Assembly: GCA_013813185.1 (NCBI GenBank) | Contig: JACCSD010000068.1 | Span: forward strand, 1-13,087 | DNA: 13,087 nt | From: Burkholderiaceae bacterium | Lineage (GTDB): Bacteria; Pseudomonadota; Gammaproteobacteria; Burkholderiales; Burkholderiaceae_F | Direction of reading: 5' to 3' | Shown here: in pieces, positions 1 through 6,040 of the stretch | Position numbering within the stretch: the first letter of the stretch is position 1 | Layout: each line of letters starts with the position of its first letter | Notes under the pieces: generated by a model | Told to the model about the DNA's origin: nothing | What the model saw: the letters and a program-made list of their open reading frames with translations, nothing else | Database searches by the model: none | Made by a program: the position numbers and the translations under genes

Positions 1-2
1 CG

Positions 3-134
3 CGCGCAGTGTTGCCCAACATCAAGTTGAAAAGCCCGAAGATCACCCGCAACTTGACTACCGAGTGGTTTGCGCGACGGGTGGATGACCGCTATCAGCG
101 CTGCGTGGCGCGAGCCCGGTCACAAGATAGTTGA
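3..134 (+). CDS. C-terminal end of an unidentified protein (5'-truncated by window)
   Basis: An open frame enters from the left edge and stops at TGA 132-134, giving 43 visible residues. The segment is basic and reads like a genuine protein end, with pieces such as LPNIKLKSPKITRNLTTEWF and RRVDDRYQRC. The other two plus-strand frames close early or give poor composition. The downstream TerB-like gene starts 22 nt after this stop, and its ribosome binding site lies just after the stop, so the two are probably co-transcribed. I do not recognise the family from this fragment, and no catalytic motif is visible. The alternative is that the region is merely an open shadow, but the adjacency and residue composition favour a real gene end. 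Confidence 0.55.
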   Translation, partial: RAVLPNIKLKSPKITRNLTTEWFARRVDDRYQRCVARARSQDS

Positions 135-156
135 ACTGAGGAGGCAGGCGTCGCCC

Positions 157-621
157 GTGCTGAAATCGATTCGCAAGTACTTTGATCAGAACATCGCCGC
201 GCAAGGGACGCCGCTGGCAGGGCGTCACAGCATCGAACTGGCTACTGCAGCGTTGCTGGTCGAAGTCGTACGCAGCGACGCCGGCATCGTCCCAAAAGAG
301 CAGCAGGCCGTGTTGCGTGCGGTGCGCGAGAAGTTCGGGCTGTCGGCCGAAGAATCGCAATCGCTGTTTGACTTAGCCGAGGAAGAAGTGCGAACGGCGA
401 ACGACTACTTTCAATTCACGTCGCTGATCAATCGTCACTGTGATCAACCGCAGAAGCAGCACATCATCGAGCTGATGTGGCGGGTGGCCTATGCAGACGA
501 CTCTTTAGCGGCGCACGAGAACCACGTGCTGCGCCGGGTCGCCGAACTACTGCACGTGACGCACGGTGATTACATCGCGGCCAAGATGCGGGCTCGCGAC
601 ACGGCTGAGCGCGGCGAATGA
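157..621 (+). CDS. TerB-family (tellurite resistance TerB/DjlA-N-like) protein
   Basis: The 154-residue product is all-helical in character and matches the TerB fold. Its first half has the helix with VEVVRSDAGIVPKEQQAVL, and its second half repeats the theme with WRVAYADDSLAAHENHVLRR and then AELLHVTHGDYIAAK. Acidic residues follow short hydrophobic stretches, as in TerB metal-binding helices. Family members are small cytosolic proteins, often of unknown role, linked to tellurite or stress responses or to DnaJ-type partners. I chose the GTG at 157 because TGAGGAGG lies at 137-144 and the protein then begins where the family begins. An upstream in-frame ATG at 85 would add 24 residues overlapping the previous gene. 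The TGA stop sits in the loop of a 13-bp hairpin shared with the convergent lipoprotein gene. The family is fairly certain; the function is unknown. Confidence 0.8.
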   Translation: MLKSIRKYFDQNIAAQGTPLAGRHSIELATAALLVEVVRSDAGIVPKEQQAVLRAVREKFGLSAEESQSLFDLAEEEVRTANDYFQFTSLINRHCDQPQKQHIIELMWRVAYADDSLAAHENHVLRRVAELLHVTHGDYIAAKMRARDTAERGE

Positions 622-635
622 CTCGCCGCGCTCAG
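605..635. terminator. Perfect 13-bp hairpin shared by convergent genes
   Basis: The arms 605-617 and 623-635 are exact reverse complements (CTGAGCGCGGCGA and its partner) around a 5-nt loop, 618-622. The loop contains the TGA stop of the TerB-like gene, and the lipoprotein gene on the other strand stops 9 bp beyond. No T-tract follows on either strand, so this is not a textbook Rho-independent terminator. It may act as a bidirectional terminator or a 3'-end stabilising structure. Confidence 0.75.
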
Positions 636-643
636 GTAACACA

Positions 644-1309
644 TTAGGCGTCGCGATCGCCCAGGAATATTTCGACTCTGCGGTTGCGCGCGCGGCCGGC
701 TTCGGTGTCGTTACTGGCGATCGGCTCGCGAGAGCCACGGCCATCGATACTGAAACGGTTCGACGCTACGCCACGCGAGGCTAAATAGTCACGCGTCGCA
801 TCGGCGCGTTGCAGCGACAGCGGTTCGTTCATCGCTGGTGATCCTGTCGAGTCGGTGTGGCCGATGATCGTCACAGTGCTGCTTGGGTTCTGCTGCAGTG
901 ACTGTGCAAAATTATCGAGCGCCGATCGGAAGTTGGGCCGGATAGCGGCCTGCCCCGAGTCAAAAGCGATATCGCCGGGAATGACGACTTGCAACCGGTT
1001 ATCTGCGGTACGGTTGACTTCGACGCCGGTGCCTTGTGTCTGTTGCTGGATCTGCTTCTGCTGGCTCTCCATGCGCTTGTTCCAGACGTAGCCACCCAGC
1101 GCGCCGACCGCGGCACCGATCGCCGCACCCGCCGCCGCGCCGCGTCCACGGTTGCTGTCATTTCCGATCGCGCCGATGGCGGCGCCCGCTGCCGCTCCAG
1201 CGCCCGCGCCCGTCGCCGTGCGGCGCTGCTGATCGTCCATCGTTTCGCACGCGCCCAACGTGAAGGTGGCCAGTACGGCCGAGGCGGTTAAAGCCATAAT
1301 TTTTCGCAT
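644..1309 (-). CDS. OmpA-family outer-membrane lipoprotein with glycine zipper (YiaD-like)
   Basis: The 221-residue product begins with a lipoprotein signal: a basic start, a hydrophobic run and the lipobox L18-G19-A20-C21. Glu at +2 predicts outer-membrane sorting. Residues about 33-75 are a Gly/Ala zipper (repeats of GAAAGAAIGA), followed by a short Gln-rich segment. The OmpA C-terminal peptidoglycan-binding domain spans about 103-218, with GDIAFDSG, IGHTDSTGS, LSLQRADA and NRRVEIFL. The Asp of HTD and the Arg of NRRVEI are the usual diaminopimelate-binding residues. The role is to tether the outer membrane to the cell wall. The start is well supported: GGAGAGA lies just upstream (1314-1320 in plus numbering). 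The gene follows the methionine synthase gene on the same strand after 70 bp, which is AT-richer than its surroundings and could hold its own promoter. Confidence 0.92.
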   Translation of the reverse strand: MRKIMALTASAVLATFTLGACETMDDQQRRTATGAGAGAAAGAAIGAIGNDSNRGRGAAAGAAIGAAVGALGGYVWNKRMESQQKQIQQQTQGTGVEVNRTADNRLQVVIPGDIAFDSGQAAIRPNFRSALDNFAQSLQQNPSSTVTIIGHTDSTGSPAMNEPLSLQRADATRDYLASRGVASNRFSIDGRGSREPIASNDTEAGRARNRRVEIFLGDRDA

Positions 1310-1379
1310 GTTCTCTCTCCAAATCCGTGATTTGTTTCAAACTCAAAGCAAGCGAGATGCCCAAGCGGCGACCACTCGT

Positions 1380-2399
1380 CTAACCGTGCCGAGTGCGCGC
1401 AAGCGCGGCGCCCTGCACCAACGCATTGAGTTTGCGCAACGCGATCTCGCGGTTCATCGGCGCCATTCCGCAATTCGTGCATGGCAGCAAACGTTGCCGC
1501 GGCACAAAGTCGAGCGCCTTGCCAATCACATCGGCCACCTGCTCGGGCGTCTCTATGGCGTCCGACGCGACATCGATAACGCCGACCAGCACATCCTTGT
1601 TGACGAGCAGGCTCATTAATTCCATCGGCACGTGCGAGTTGGCGCATTCGAGCGAAACCTGCTTTATCGAACTCTTGGCCAGCGCCGGAAAGATCTGCTC
1701 GTACTGCCGCCACTCGTCGCCCAGGCTTTTTTTCCAATCGAGATTGGCCTGGATGCCGTAGCCGTAACAGATGTGGACCGCGGTCGTGCAGCTCAGGCCC
1801 TCGGCGGCGCGTTCGAGTGCTGCAATGCCCCAGTCGTTGACTTCGTCCGGATACACGTTGAATGCCGGCTCGTCGAACTGGAGTACATCGACGCCGTCGG
1901 CTTGCAACGCGCGCGCTTCGTCGTTCAGCAAGTCGGCGAACGCCATCGCCAGCGAGCGGCGATCGCCGTAATAGCGGTCGGCGACGGTATCCACGATCGT
2001 CATCGGCCCGGGCAGCGTGATCTTGAGTTTCTTCTTTGTGTGTGCGCGAGCCAGCGTTGCTTCCATTCGATGCACACGCGAGCGCAAACGCAGTGCGCCC
2101 GTCACCTGCGGCACCATCGCCTCGTAGCGGTTGTTGCGTATTCCCATTTTTACTTTGTGATCGAAGTCGATGCCCACTACGGCCTCAAGAAAACCATGCA
2201 CGAAGTGTTGCCGCGACTGTTCGCCATCGGTCACGATGTCCAGACCGGCGTCTTCCTGTTCTTTCAGCACCAGTACCGTCGCGTCGCGCTTGGCGGCCTC
2301 GAGCTCCGCCCCTTGCGCCTTCCACTGCGGCCAAAGTTTTCCGGGTTCGGCAAGCCAGAATGGCTTGGGCAGGCTGCCGGCGATCGTGGTTTCGAACAT
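1380..2399 (-). CDS. Core-MetE methionine synthase, MesD-like
   Basis: The 339-residue product matches the C-terminal catalytic half of cobalamin-independent methionine synthase and lacks the N-terminal half of full MetE (about 750 residues). It opens with the typical AGSLPKP. The zinc and homocysteine ligands are visible: H209 and C211 in AVHICYGYG, E251 in SLECANSH, and C310 in PCTNCGMAP. LPGPMT (129-134) and QFDEPAF (174-180) are conserved core motifs. From memory, WRQYEQIFP, AVHICYGYG and SLECANSHVP resemble the MesD group described in Acinetobacter, which makes methionine without folate and depends on oxygen and a partner, MesX (DUF1852). MesX is not in this window. The start is supported by CGGAGG at about 5 nt spacing. 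The gene is divergent from folE with 82 bp between them. The alternative is another core-MetE paralogue with a different methyl donor. Confidence 0.85.
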   Translation of the reverse strand: MFETTIAGSLPKPFWLAEPGKLWPQWKAQGAELEAAKRDATVLVLKEQEDAGLDIVTDGEQSRQHFVHGFLEAVVGIDFDHKVKMGIRNNRYEAMVPQVTGALRLRSRVHRMEATLARAHTKKKLKITLPGPMTIVDTVADRYYGDRRSLAMAFADLLNDEARALQADGVDVLQFDEPAFNVYPDEVNDWGIAALERAAEGLSCTTAVHICYGYGIQANLDWKKSLGDEWRQYEQIFPALAKSSIKQVSLECANSHVPMELMSLLVNKDVLVGVIDVASDAIETPEQVADVIGKALDFVPRQRLLPCTNCGMAPMNREIALRKLNALVQGAALARTRHG

Positions 2400-2481
2400 G
2401 GAACCTCCGGGTCACATACACACGTTCAGATATAGTCGGACGACACTCGAGTCGCCACAATAACCTTCGCGCAACCTCCCG
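2400..2481. promoter_or_regulatory. Divergent promoter region, methionine synthase / folE
   Basis: These 82 bp separate two divergent start codons and must hold signals for both genes. A TATAGT at 2431-2436 could be a -10 box for folE; I see no good -35 partner. An 8-bp palindrome, ACTCGAGT (2445-2452), lies about 8 bp downstream of it and could be an operator. No purine-rich ribosome binding site precedes folE. All of this is weak pattern evidence. Confidence 0.3.
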
Positions 2482-3165
2482 ATGAACGCACCGGTTTCGG
2501 AAAAGATTCGCGCTCGTTTGCGCGCCGCGGGGAAGCGCTTCCACGCGAATGACAGCATTGCGGAACACATCGAGCCGAACGAGCTGCCGCTATTGCAGGA
2601 TGAAATCGAGCAGAAGGTTCTTGGCGTTCTGCAAAGTTTGGTGATCGACACAGAAGGCGACCACAACACGCGTGGAACCGCGCGCCGCATCGCTCGCATG
2701 TATCTAAGCGAGGTGTTTCGGGGCCGCTACGCCCCGAAACCCAGCGTCACCGAATTTCCGAACGTCGAGCGGCTCAACGAGTTGATGATCATCGGCCCGA
2801 TCACGATTCGCAGCGCCTGCTCGCATCATCTTTGCCCGATCCTCGGCAAGCTGTGGATCGGCGTGCTGCCCAACGAGCACACGAATCTGATCGGACTTTC
2901 GAAGTATTCACGCCTGGCCGACTGGGTGATGAGCCGGCCGCAGATTCAGGAGGAAGCTGTCACCCATCTGGCTGACTTATTGCAGGCCGCGATGAACCCG
3001 GATGGGTTGGCGCTGGTCATGGAAGCTGATCACTTCTGCATGCAGTGGCGCGGCGTCAAAGACGCCGACTCGAAAATGATCAACAGCGTGATGCGCGGGT
3101 CGTTCCTGAAAGACCCGAATCTGCGCACCGAGTTCTTGTCGCTGTTAAGAGACCGCCGCGGTTAA
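2482..3165 (+). CDS. folE: GTP cyclohydrolase I
   Basis: The 227-residue product is a type I (homodecameric) GTP cyclohydrolase. This enzyme converts GTP to 7,8-dihydroneopterin triphosphate, the first step of folate and other pterin synthesis. The zinc-binding set is present: C113 with H115/H116 in SACSHHLCPI, and C186 in ADHFCMQWRGV. The GLSKYSRLADWV segment (138-149) and the QEEAVTHLADLL helix are also typical. The C-terminal part (KMINSVMRGSFLKDP) differs from E. coli FolE (TTTTSLGGLF type) and looks more like the plant/cyanobacterial-style branch. Length is normal. The ATG at 2482 has no Shine-Dalgarno sequence before it, so the start is less certain than the family. The gene is divergent from the MesD-like gene and converges on the nuclease gene. 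Confidence 0.93.
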   Translation: MNAPVSEKIRARLRAAGKRFHANDSIAEHIEPNELPLLQDEIEQKVLGVLQSLVIDTEGDHNTRGTARRIARMYLSEVFRGRYAPKPSVTEFPNVERLNELMIIGPITIRSACSHHLCPILGKLWIGVLPNEHTNLIGLSKYSRLADWVMSRPQIQEEAVTHLADLLQAAMNPDGLALVMEADHFCMQWRGVKDADSKMINSVMRGSFLKDPNLRTEFLSLLRDRRG

Positions 3166-3166
3166 C

Positions 3167-3277
3167 GGAAGCTCTGAACGTAGCGAGCGGGCCGAGGTCG
3201 CGCCGAGGAGCGCGCCAAGCTCTGCGTTGAGCACCGCAGGCGCAGATTGGCCGGCGCAGTAGTTTTGCGGAGCTTCC
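3167..3277. other. Folded intergenic element filling the folE-nuclease gap
   Basis: The whole spacer between two convergent stop codons can fold. The outer arms GGAAGCTC (3167-3174) and GAGCTTCC (3270-3277) abut the two stops exactly. Inside is a second hairpin: 3210-3218 pairs with 3247-3257, with a 2-nt bulge at 3252-3253, and TCTGCG (3221-3226) pairs with CGCAGA (3241-3246), with a 2-nt bulge at 3219-3220. This gives about 15 pairs around a 14-nt loop. A TTTT run (3263-3266) follows a few nt after the inner stem on the plus strand, so it may serve as the folE terminator. It could instead be a dispersed palindromic repeat or a small RNA; nothing identifies a known family. Confidence 0.5.
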
Positions 3278-3777
3278 TACCCGCCGCGCGATGTGCGGCG
3301 ATAGTCCCAGGGCGGAATGGGATCGCTGAACGACCACAGCCCGGCGCTGGCCGAGCGAGCCTCGCTCTCGGCGCGCGAGTAGCTTGCGCGGTCGGCCGCA
3401 CGCTGCTCGTGCGCGTACTTGACGTAGTGCCATGCATACCCACGCCGGATTTGTTCGAGCCCAACGTCGACACCATCGACGATTACGCGACACACGGCGC
3501 GTCCATAACGATCGACCTTTGGGCAATCCGCGCGCGCGCTTCGGCCGTGCGCGAGTGCTGCCAACGATTGCCGCGCACGTTGCCCATGCGGCTGCGTGCG
3601 CTCCGGCGCATCGATGCCGTCGATCCGAATCCGATGTTGCGTTTTGCTTGCATCGAGCAGCGTGACGGTATCGCCGTCGGCCACGCCGACGATGGTGCCG
3701 TCGAGTTCAGCCGCGCCGAGCGGCGTCGCCAGCGTGACAAGTAAAGAGAAAATTGCGCTCGCCGCGAGGGCTCGCAT
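3277..3777 (-). CDS. Secreted thermonuclease (staphylococcal nuclease homologue)
   Basis: The 166-residue product has a signal peptide (MRALAASAIFSLLVTLA..., probably cut near residues 21-24) and one SNase OB-fold domain. The calcium and catalytic residues are visible: DGDT (34-37), R51 and E59 in RIRIDGIDAPE, and R93 in DRYGR. These correspond to SNase D21, R35, E43 and R87. C85 and C96 could form a periplasmic disulfide. The predicted role is Ca-dependent cleavage of DNA and RNA in the periplasm or outside the cell. I chose the ATG at 3777 because GGGAGG ends 4 nt upstream; an upstream in-frame TTG at 3789 overlaps that site. The ribosome binding site lies within an 8-bp hairpin (see 3780-3812), suggesting translational control. 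The gene is downstream of the PLP enzyme on the same strand, 110 bp away. Confidence 0.9.
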   Translation of the reverse strand: MRALAASAIFSLLVTLATPLGAAELDGTIVGVADGDTVTLLDASKTQHRIRIDGIDAPERTQPHGQRARQSLAALAHGRSARADCPKVDRYGRAVCRVIVDGVDVGLEQIRRGYAWHYVKYAHEQRAADRASYSRAESEARSASAGLWSFSDPIPPWDYRRTSRGG

Positions 3778-3779
3778 AC

Positions 3780-3812
3780 GGCCTCCCAATGCATGAACAT
3801 CCTAGGGAGGCC
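3780..3812 (-). promoter_or_regulatory. Hairpin sequestering the nuclease ribosome binding site
   Basis: On the minus strand, GGCCTCCC (3805-3812) pairs perfectly with GGGAGGCC (3780-3787) across a 17-nt loop. The second arm is the nuclease Shine-Dalgarno and ends 2 nt before the ATG. Eight pairs, seven of them G-C, would block ribosome access unless opened. This may be an RNA thermometer-like or protein-responsive leader. A dyad operator is the alternative. Confidence 0.55.
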
Positions 3813-3857
3813 CATCTGCACAAAACGATCGGAAAGAGTGGATACGCAGCGGCAATT

Positions 3858-3886
3858 CAGTGCCTGCCTGTGACGCCAACGCACTG
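3858..3886 (-). terminator. Weak inverted repeat just past the PLP-enzyme stop
   Basis: CAGTGC (3858-3863) and GCACTG (3881-3886) form a 6-bp inverted repeat with a 17-nt loop, one base beyond the stop at 3888-3890. There is no T-tract. In GC-rich DNA a repeat this short could arise by chance. Confidence 0.25.
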
Positions 3887-3887
3887 T

Positions 3888-4853
3888 CTATGAGCCGCCG
3901 AGCAATGCGGCGTAGCGAGTAACGTCGATATTGCCGCCGCTCAGAATGACGCCCACTTTTTTTTCGCGCACATCGAGTACGCCTTCAAGCGCGGCGGCTG
4001 CCGCCAGGCAGCCGGTGGGCTCGACCACCATTTTCATGCGCTCGGCGAAAAAGCGCATTGTCGAAACGAGCTGTTGGTCGGTCACTGTCAGAACGTCGTC
4101 GACCAGCGCTTGAATTACCGGGAAAGTGAAACGTCCGGGCGCCTGCGTCTGCGCGCCGTCGGCGATTGTTCGCGGCACGTCGATGTGAACGACTTCGCCG
4201 CGGCGTAACGATTGCTGCACGTCGTTGCCGGCCTCGGGCTCGACTCCGATCACGCGACACTGCGGCAGCGCATGTTTGGCGGCGACCGCGCAGCCGGAAA
4301 TCAATCCACCGCCGCCGACGCACACGAGCAAGACGTCGAGCGTGCCGATTTCGTCGATCAGTTCAAGCGCCGCCGTGCCCTGGCCGGCCATTACGTGCGG
4401 ATGGTCGAACGGTGGAATCAGCGTCATGCCGCGCTCGTCGGCGAGCTTGCGGCCGATCGCTTCGCGGTCCTCTTTGTATCGGTCGAACAGTTGCACTTCG
4501 GCGCCGTAACCTTGAGTGGCGTCGATCTTCATCTGCGGCGCATCGGTTGGCATCAGAATCGTGGCCGGAATGCCGAGCAAGCGCGAAGACAACGCGACCG
4601 CCTGGGCATGATTGCCCGACGAGAATGCGACGACACCCGCCCTGCGCTGTTCGGGCGTGAACTGCGACAACGCGTTGTAAGCGCCGCGAAACTTGAACGC
4701 GCCCATGCGTTGCAGGTTCTCGCATTTGAAAAAGAGCCGGGCACCGGTGCGCTCATTAGCAGTGTGTGAAGTCGCCACCGGCGTTCGGTGCGCGACACCG
4801 GCCAGCCGTGCCGCGGCAGCCTGAATGTCTGCATGATTGATCGACAAGTTCAT
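3888..4853 (-). CDS. PLP-dependent threonine/serine dehydratase or serine racemase family enzyme
   Basis: The 321-residue product is a fold-type II PLP enzyme without the ACT regulatory domain of biosynthetic IlvA. The Schiff-base lysine is K54 in GAFKFRGAYNAL. SSGNHAQA (78-85) binds the substrate carboxylate, and GGGGLISG (180-187) binds the PLP phosphate. The end has EPTGCLAAAAAL and SGGNID. The stretch VEPEAGNDVQQS (204-215) resembles the divalent-metal site of serine racemases and threo-3-hydroxyaspartate ammonia-lyases. Candidate reactions are dehydration of Thr/Ser, serine racemisation, or 3-hydroxyaspartate deamination; sequence alone does not settle which. The start codon has GGAG only 1 nt upstream, an unusually short spacing, but the N-terminus suits the family. 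It is divergent from cysK, 48 bp away. An A8 run lies in codons 297-300. Confidence 0.85.
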   Translation of the reverse strand: MNLSINHADIQAAAARLAGVAHRTPVATSHTANERTGARLFFKCENLQRMGAFKFRGAYNALSQFTPEQRRAGVVAFSSGNHAQAVALSSRLLGIPATILMPTDAPQMKIDATQGYGAEVQLFDRYKEDREAIGRKLADERGMTLIPPFDHPHVMAGQGTAALELIDEIGTLDVLLVCVGGGGLISGCAVAAKHALPQCRVIGVEPEAGNDVQQSLRRGEVVHIDVPRTIADGAQTQAPGRFTFPVIQALVDDVLTVTDQQLVSTMRFFAERMKMVVEPTGCLAAAAALEGVLDVREKKVGVILSGGNIDVTRYAALLGGS

Positions 4854-4901
4854 ACTCCGAGCTTAACTTCTTGCGGCAGGCCTGCTGCCGACTGAACTCC
4901 A
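4854..4901. promoter_or_regulatory. Divergent spacer with palindrome, PLP enzyme / cysK
   Basis: Only 48 bp separate the divergent starts. They hold CGGCAG (4874-4879) and CTGCCG (4885-4890) around a 5-nt spacer, with a perfect 10-bp palindrome, GCAGGCCTGC (4876-4885), inside. The palindrome could be an operator shared by both genes or a leader hairpin for cysK. I see no clear -10/-35 pair and no Shine-Dalgarno before cysK. Confidence 0.4.
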
Positions 4902-5846
4902 ATGCGCGCACAAAATATTCTGGAAACGATCGGCAACACGCCGACGATTCGCGTGAACCGGCTGTTTCGCGAAATCGCACCGCAAGCCGAGGTGTGGATC
5001 AAATCCGAGCGTGCCAATCCCGGCGGCTCGATCAAGGACCGCATCGGGTTGTCGATGGTCGAAGCGGCCGAGGCGAGCGGCGAGCTCAAGCGCGACGGCA
5101 CGATCATCGAACCGACTTCGGGCAACACCGGCATTGGCTTGGCGATGGTCGCCGCGGTCAAGGGCTACCGGTTGATCCTCGTGATGCCCGACAGCATGTC
5201 GATCGAGCGGCGCCGGTTAATGCTCGCCTACGGCGCTGAATTCGAACTCACGCCGCGCGCAATCGGTATGCCGGGCGCGATCGAGCGTGCAAAGCAGTTG
5301 GTCGCCGCCACGCCCGGTGCTTGGATGCCGCAGCAGTTCGACAACCCGGCAAACATCGACGTGCACGTACGCACCACCGCGCAGGAAGTGTTGCGTGATT
5401 TTCCGGAAGGCTTCGATACGGTCATCACCGGCGTCGGCACCGGAGGGCACATCACCGCGATGGCGCAGGTCCTGAAACCGAAATGGCCGCAACTGAAAGT
5501 TTTCGCGGTCGAACCGGCGGCGTCGCCGGTGATTTCCGGCGGCAAGCCGTCTCCGCACCCGATTCAGGGCATCGGTGCCGGCTTCATTCCGAAGAATCTG
5601 AAAACGGAACTGCTCGACGGCGTGATCCTGGTCGAAGCCGAAGAGGCGCGCGAAATGGCGCGCCGCGCCGCGCGTGAAGAAGGTGTGCTGGTCGGCATTT
5701 CGTCCGGCGCCTCTTTGGCAGCGATCGCGAAGAAACTGCCCGAGCTGAAGCCCAAAGCGCGCGTGCTCGGTTTCAACTACGACACCGGCGAGCGGTATCT
5801 GTCGATCGAGGGCTTTCTGCCGGCTGAAACGCCCGCCGCTATTTAG
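4902..5846 (+). CDS. cysK: O-acetylserine sulfhydrylase (cysteine synthase)
   Basis: The 314-residue product makes L-cysteine from O-acetylserine and sulfide in the cytosol. The PLP lysine is K45 in NPGGSIKDRIG. TSGNTGIGLAM (72-82) is the substrate-binding loop, GVGTGGH (177-183) the phosphate loop, and S268 in GISSGAS contacts the pyridine nitrogen. SPHPIQGIGAGFIP (217-230) is typical of CysK. The end has YDTGERYLS, also characteristic of CysK/CysM. Length is normal for CysK (about 310-325). It starts at the expected family N-terminus (NILETIGNTP) despite lacking a clear ribosome binding site. It converges on the sulfur-transport unit, sharing a few bases at the 3' ends. CysK versus a CysM-like (thiosulfate-using) activity cannot be decided by eye. 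Confidence 0.93.
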   Translation: MRAQNILETIGNTPTIRVNRLFREIAPQAEVWIKSERANPGGSIKDRIGLSMVEAAEASGELKRDGTIIEPTSGNTGIGLAMVAAVKGYRLILVMPDSMSIERRRLMLAYGAEFELTPRAIGMPGAIERAKQLVAATPGAWMPQQFDNPANIDVHVRTTAQEVLRDFPEGFDTVITGVGTGGHITAMAQVLKPKWPQLKVFAVEPAASPVISGGKPSPHPIQGIGAGFIPKNLKTELLDGVILVEAEEAREMARRAAREEGVLVGISSGASLAAIAKKLPELKPKARVLGFNYDTGERYLSIEGFLPAETPAAI

Positions 5847-5857
5847 CAGCAGCGGGC
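5831..5857. terminator. Imperfect hairpin spanning both stops of a convergent overlap
   Basis: Arms 5831-5840 and 5848-5857 pair at 9 of 10 positions, with one C/A mismatch at 5837/5851, around a 7-nt loop. The cysK TAG (5844-5846) is in the loop and the opposing gene's stop (5839-5841) is at the arm/loop edge. No T-tract follows on either strand. Confidence 0.5.
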
Positions 5858-6030
5858 GCGAGCGGATCGGCGCAATGGCCGCTGCCCGAAACCTTGTCCT
5901 GCCCAAGCTGCCACGGAGGTGGCTCGTCGAATCGGTTGTGCGGCGCTGCGCGCACCCAATCGACCGCCATGAATGCGAATGCGCCGGTCCAGAATGTGAG
6001 CGCAAAGATCGCGGTGCGCGTGAGCTTCAT
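5839..6030 (-). CDS. Small one-helix membrane or exported protein of unknown function
   Basis: The 63-residue product starts MKLTRTAIFALTFWTGAFAF. This is a basic N-terminus and a single hydrophobic segment (about 5-27), followed by a polar, proline-rich tail with one cysteine (C52 in GSGHCADP). It may be a membrane anchor with a periplasmic tail or a signal peptide cut near VRA-AP. The ATG lies 10 nt after the YeeE-family stop, so it is very probably translated as the last gene of the rhodanese-transporter unit. No strong ribosome binding site is seen, which suggests translational coupling. Its end overlaps the cysK end by 8 bp. I do not recognise a family. Conservation of the cysteine would point to a sulfur-handling accessory role, which is inference. 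Confidence 0.65.
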   Translation of the reverse strand: MKLTRTAIFALTFWTGAFAFMAVDWVRAAPHNRFDEPPPWQLGQDKVSGSGHCADPLAPAAAK

Positions 6031-6040
6031 CGCAGTTTGC

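Noticed and set aside
1726..1734. T7 run in the methionine synthase gene as a possible frameshift
   Set aside because: The frame reads through correctly as DWKKSLG, matching the family.
1632..2435. Plus-strand frame of about 267 codons opposite the methionine synthase
   Set aside because: It is a shadow of a strongly recognised gene, with no ribosome binding site.
5831..5857. Overlap of cysK and the small gene ends as a sign that the small gene is false
   Set aside because: Short convergent overlaps are common, and the small gene has a membrane helix and close spacing to the transporter, so it is kept with moderate confidence.
5217..6005. Minus-strand frame of about 262 codons opposite cysK
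   Set aside because: It is Arg/His-rich, has no family motif and is fully antisense to a gene with all CysK motifs.
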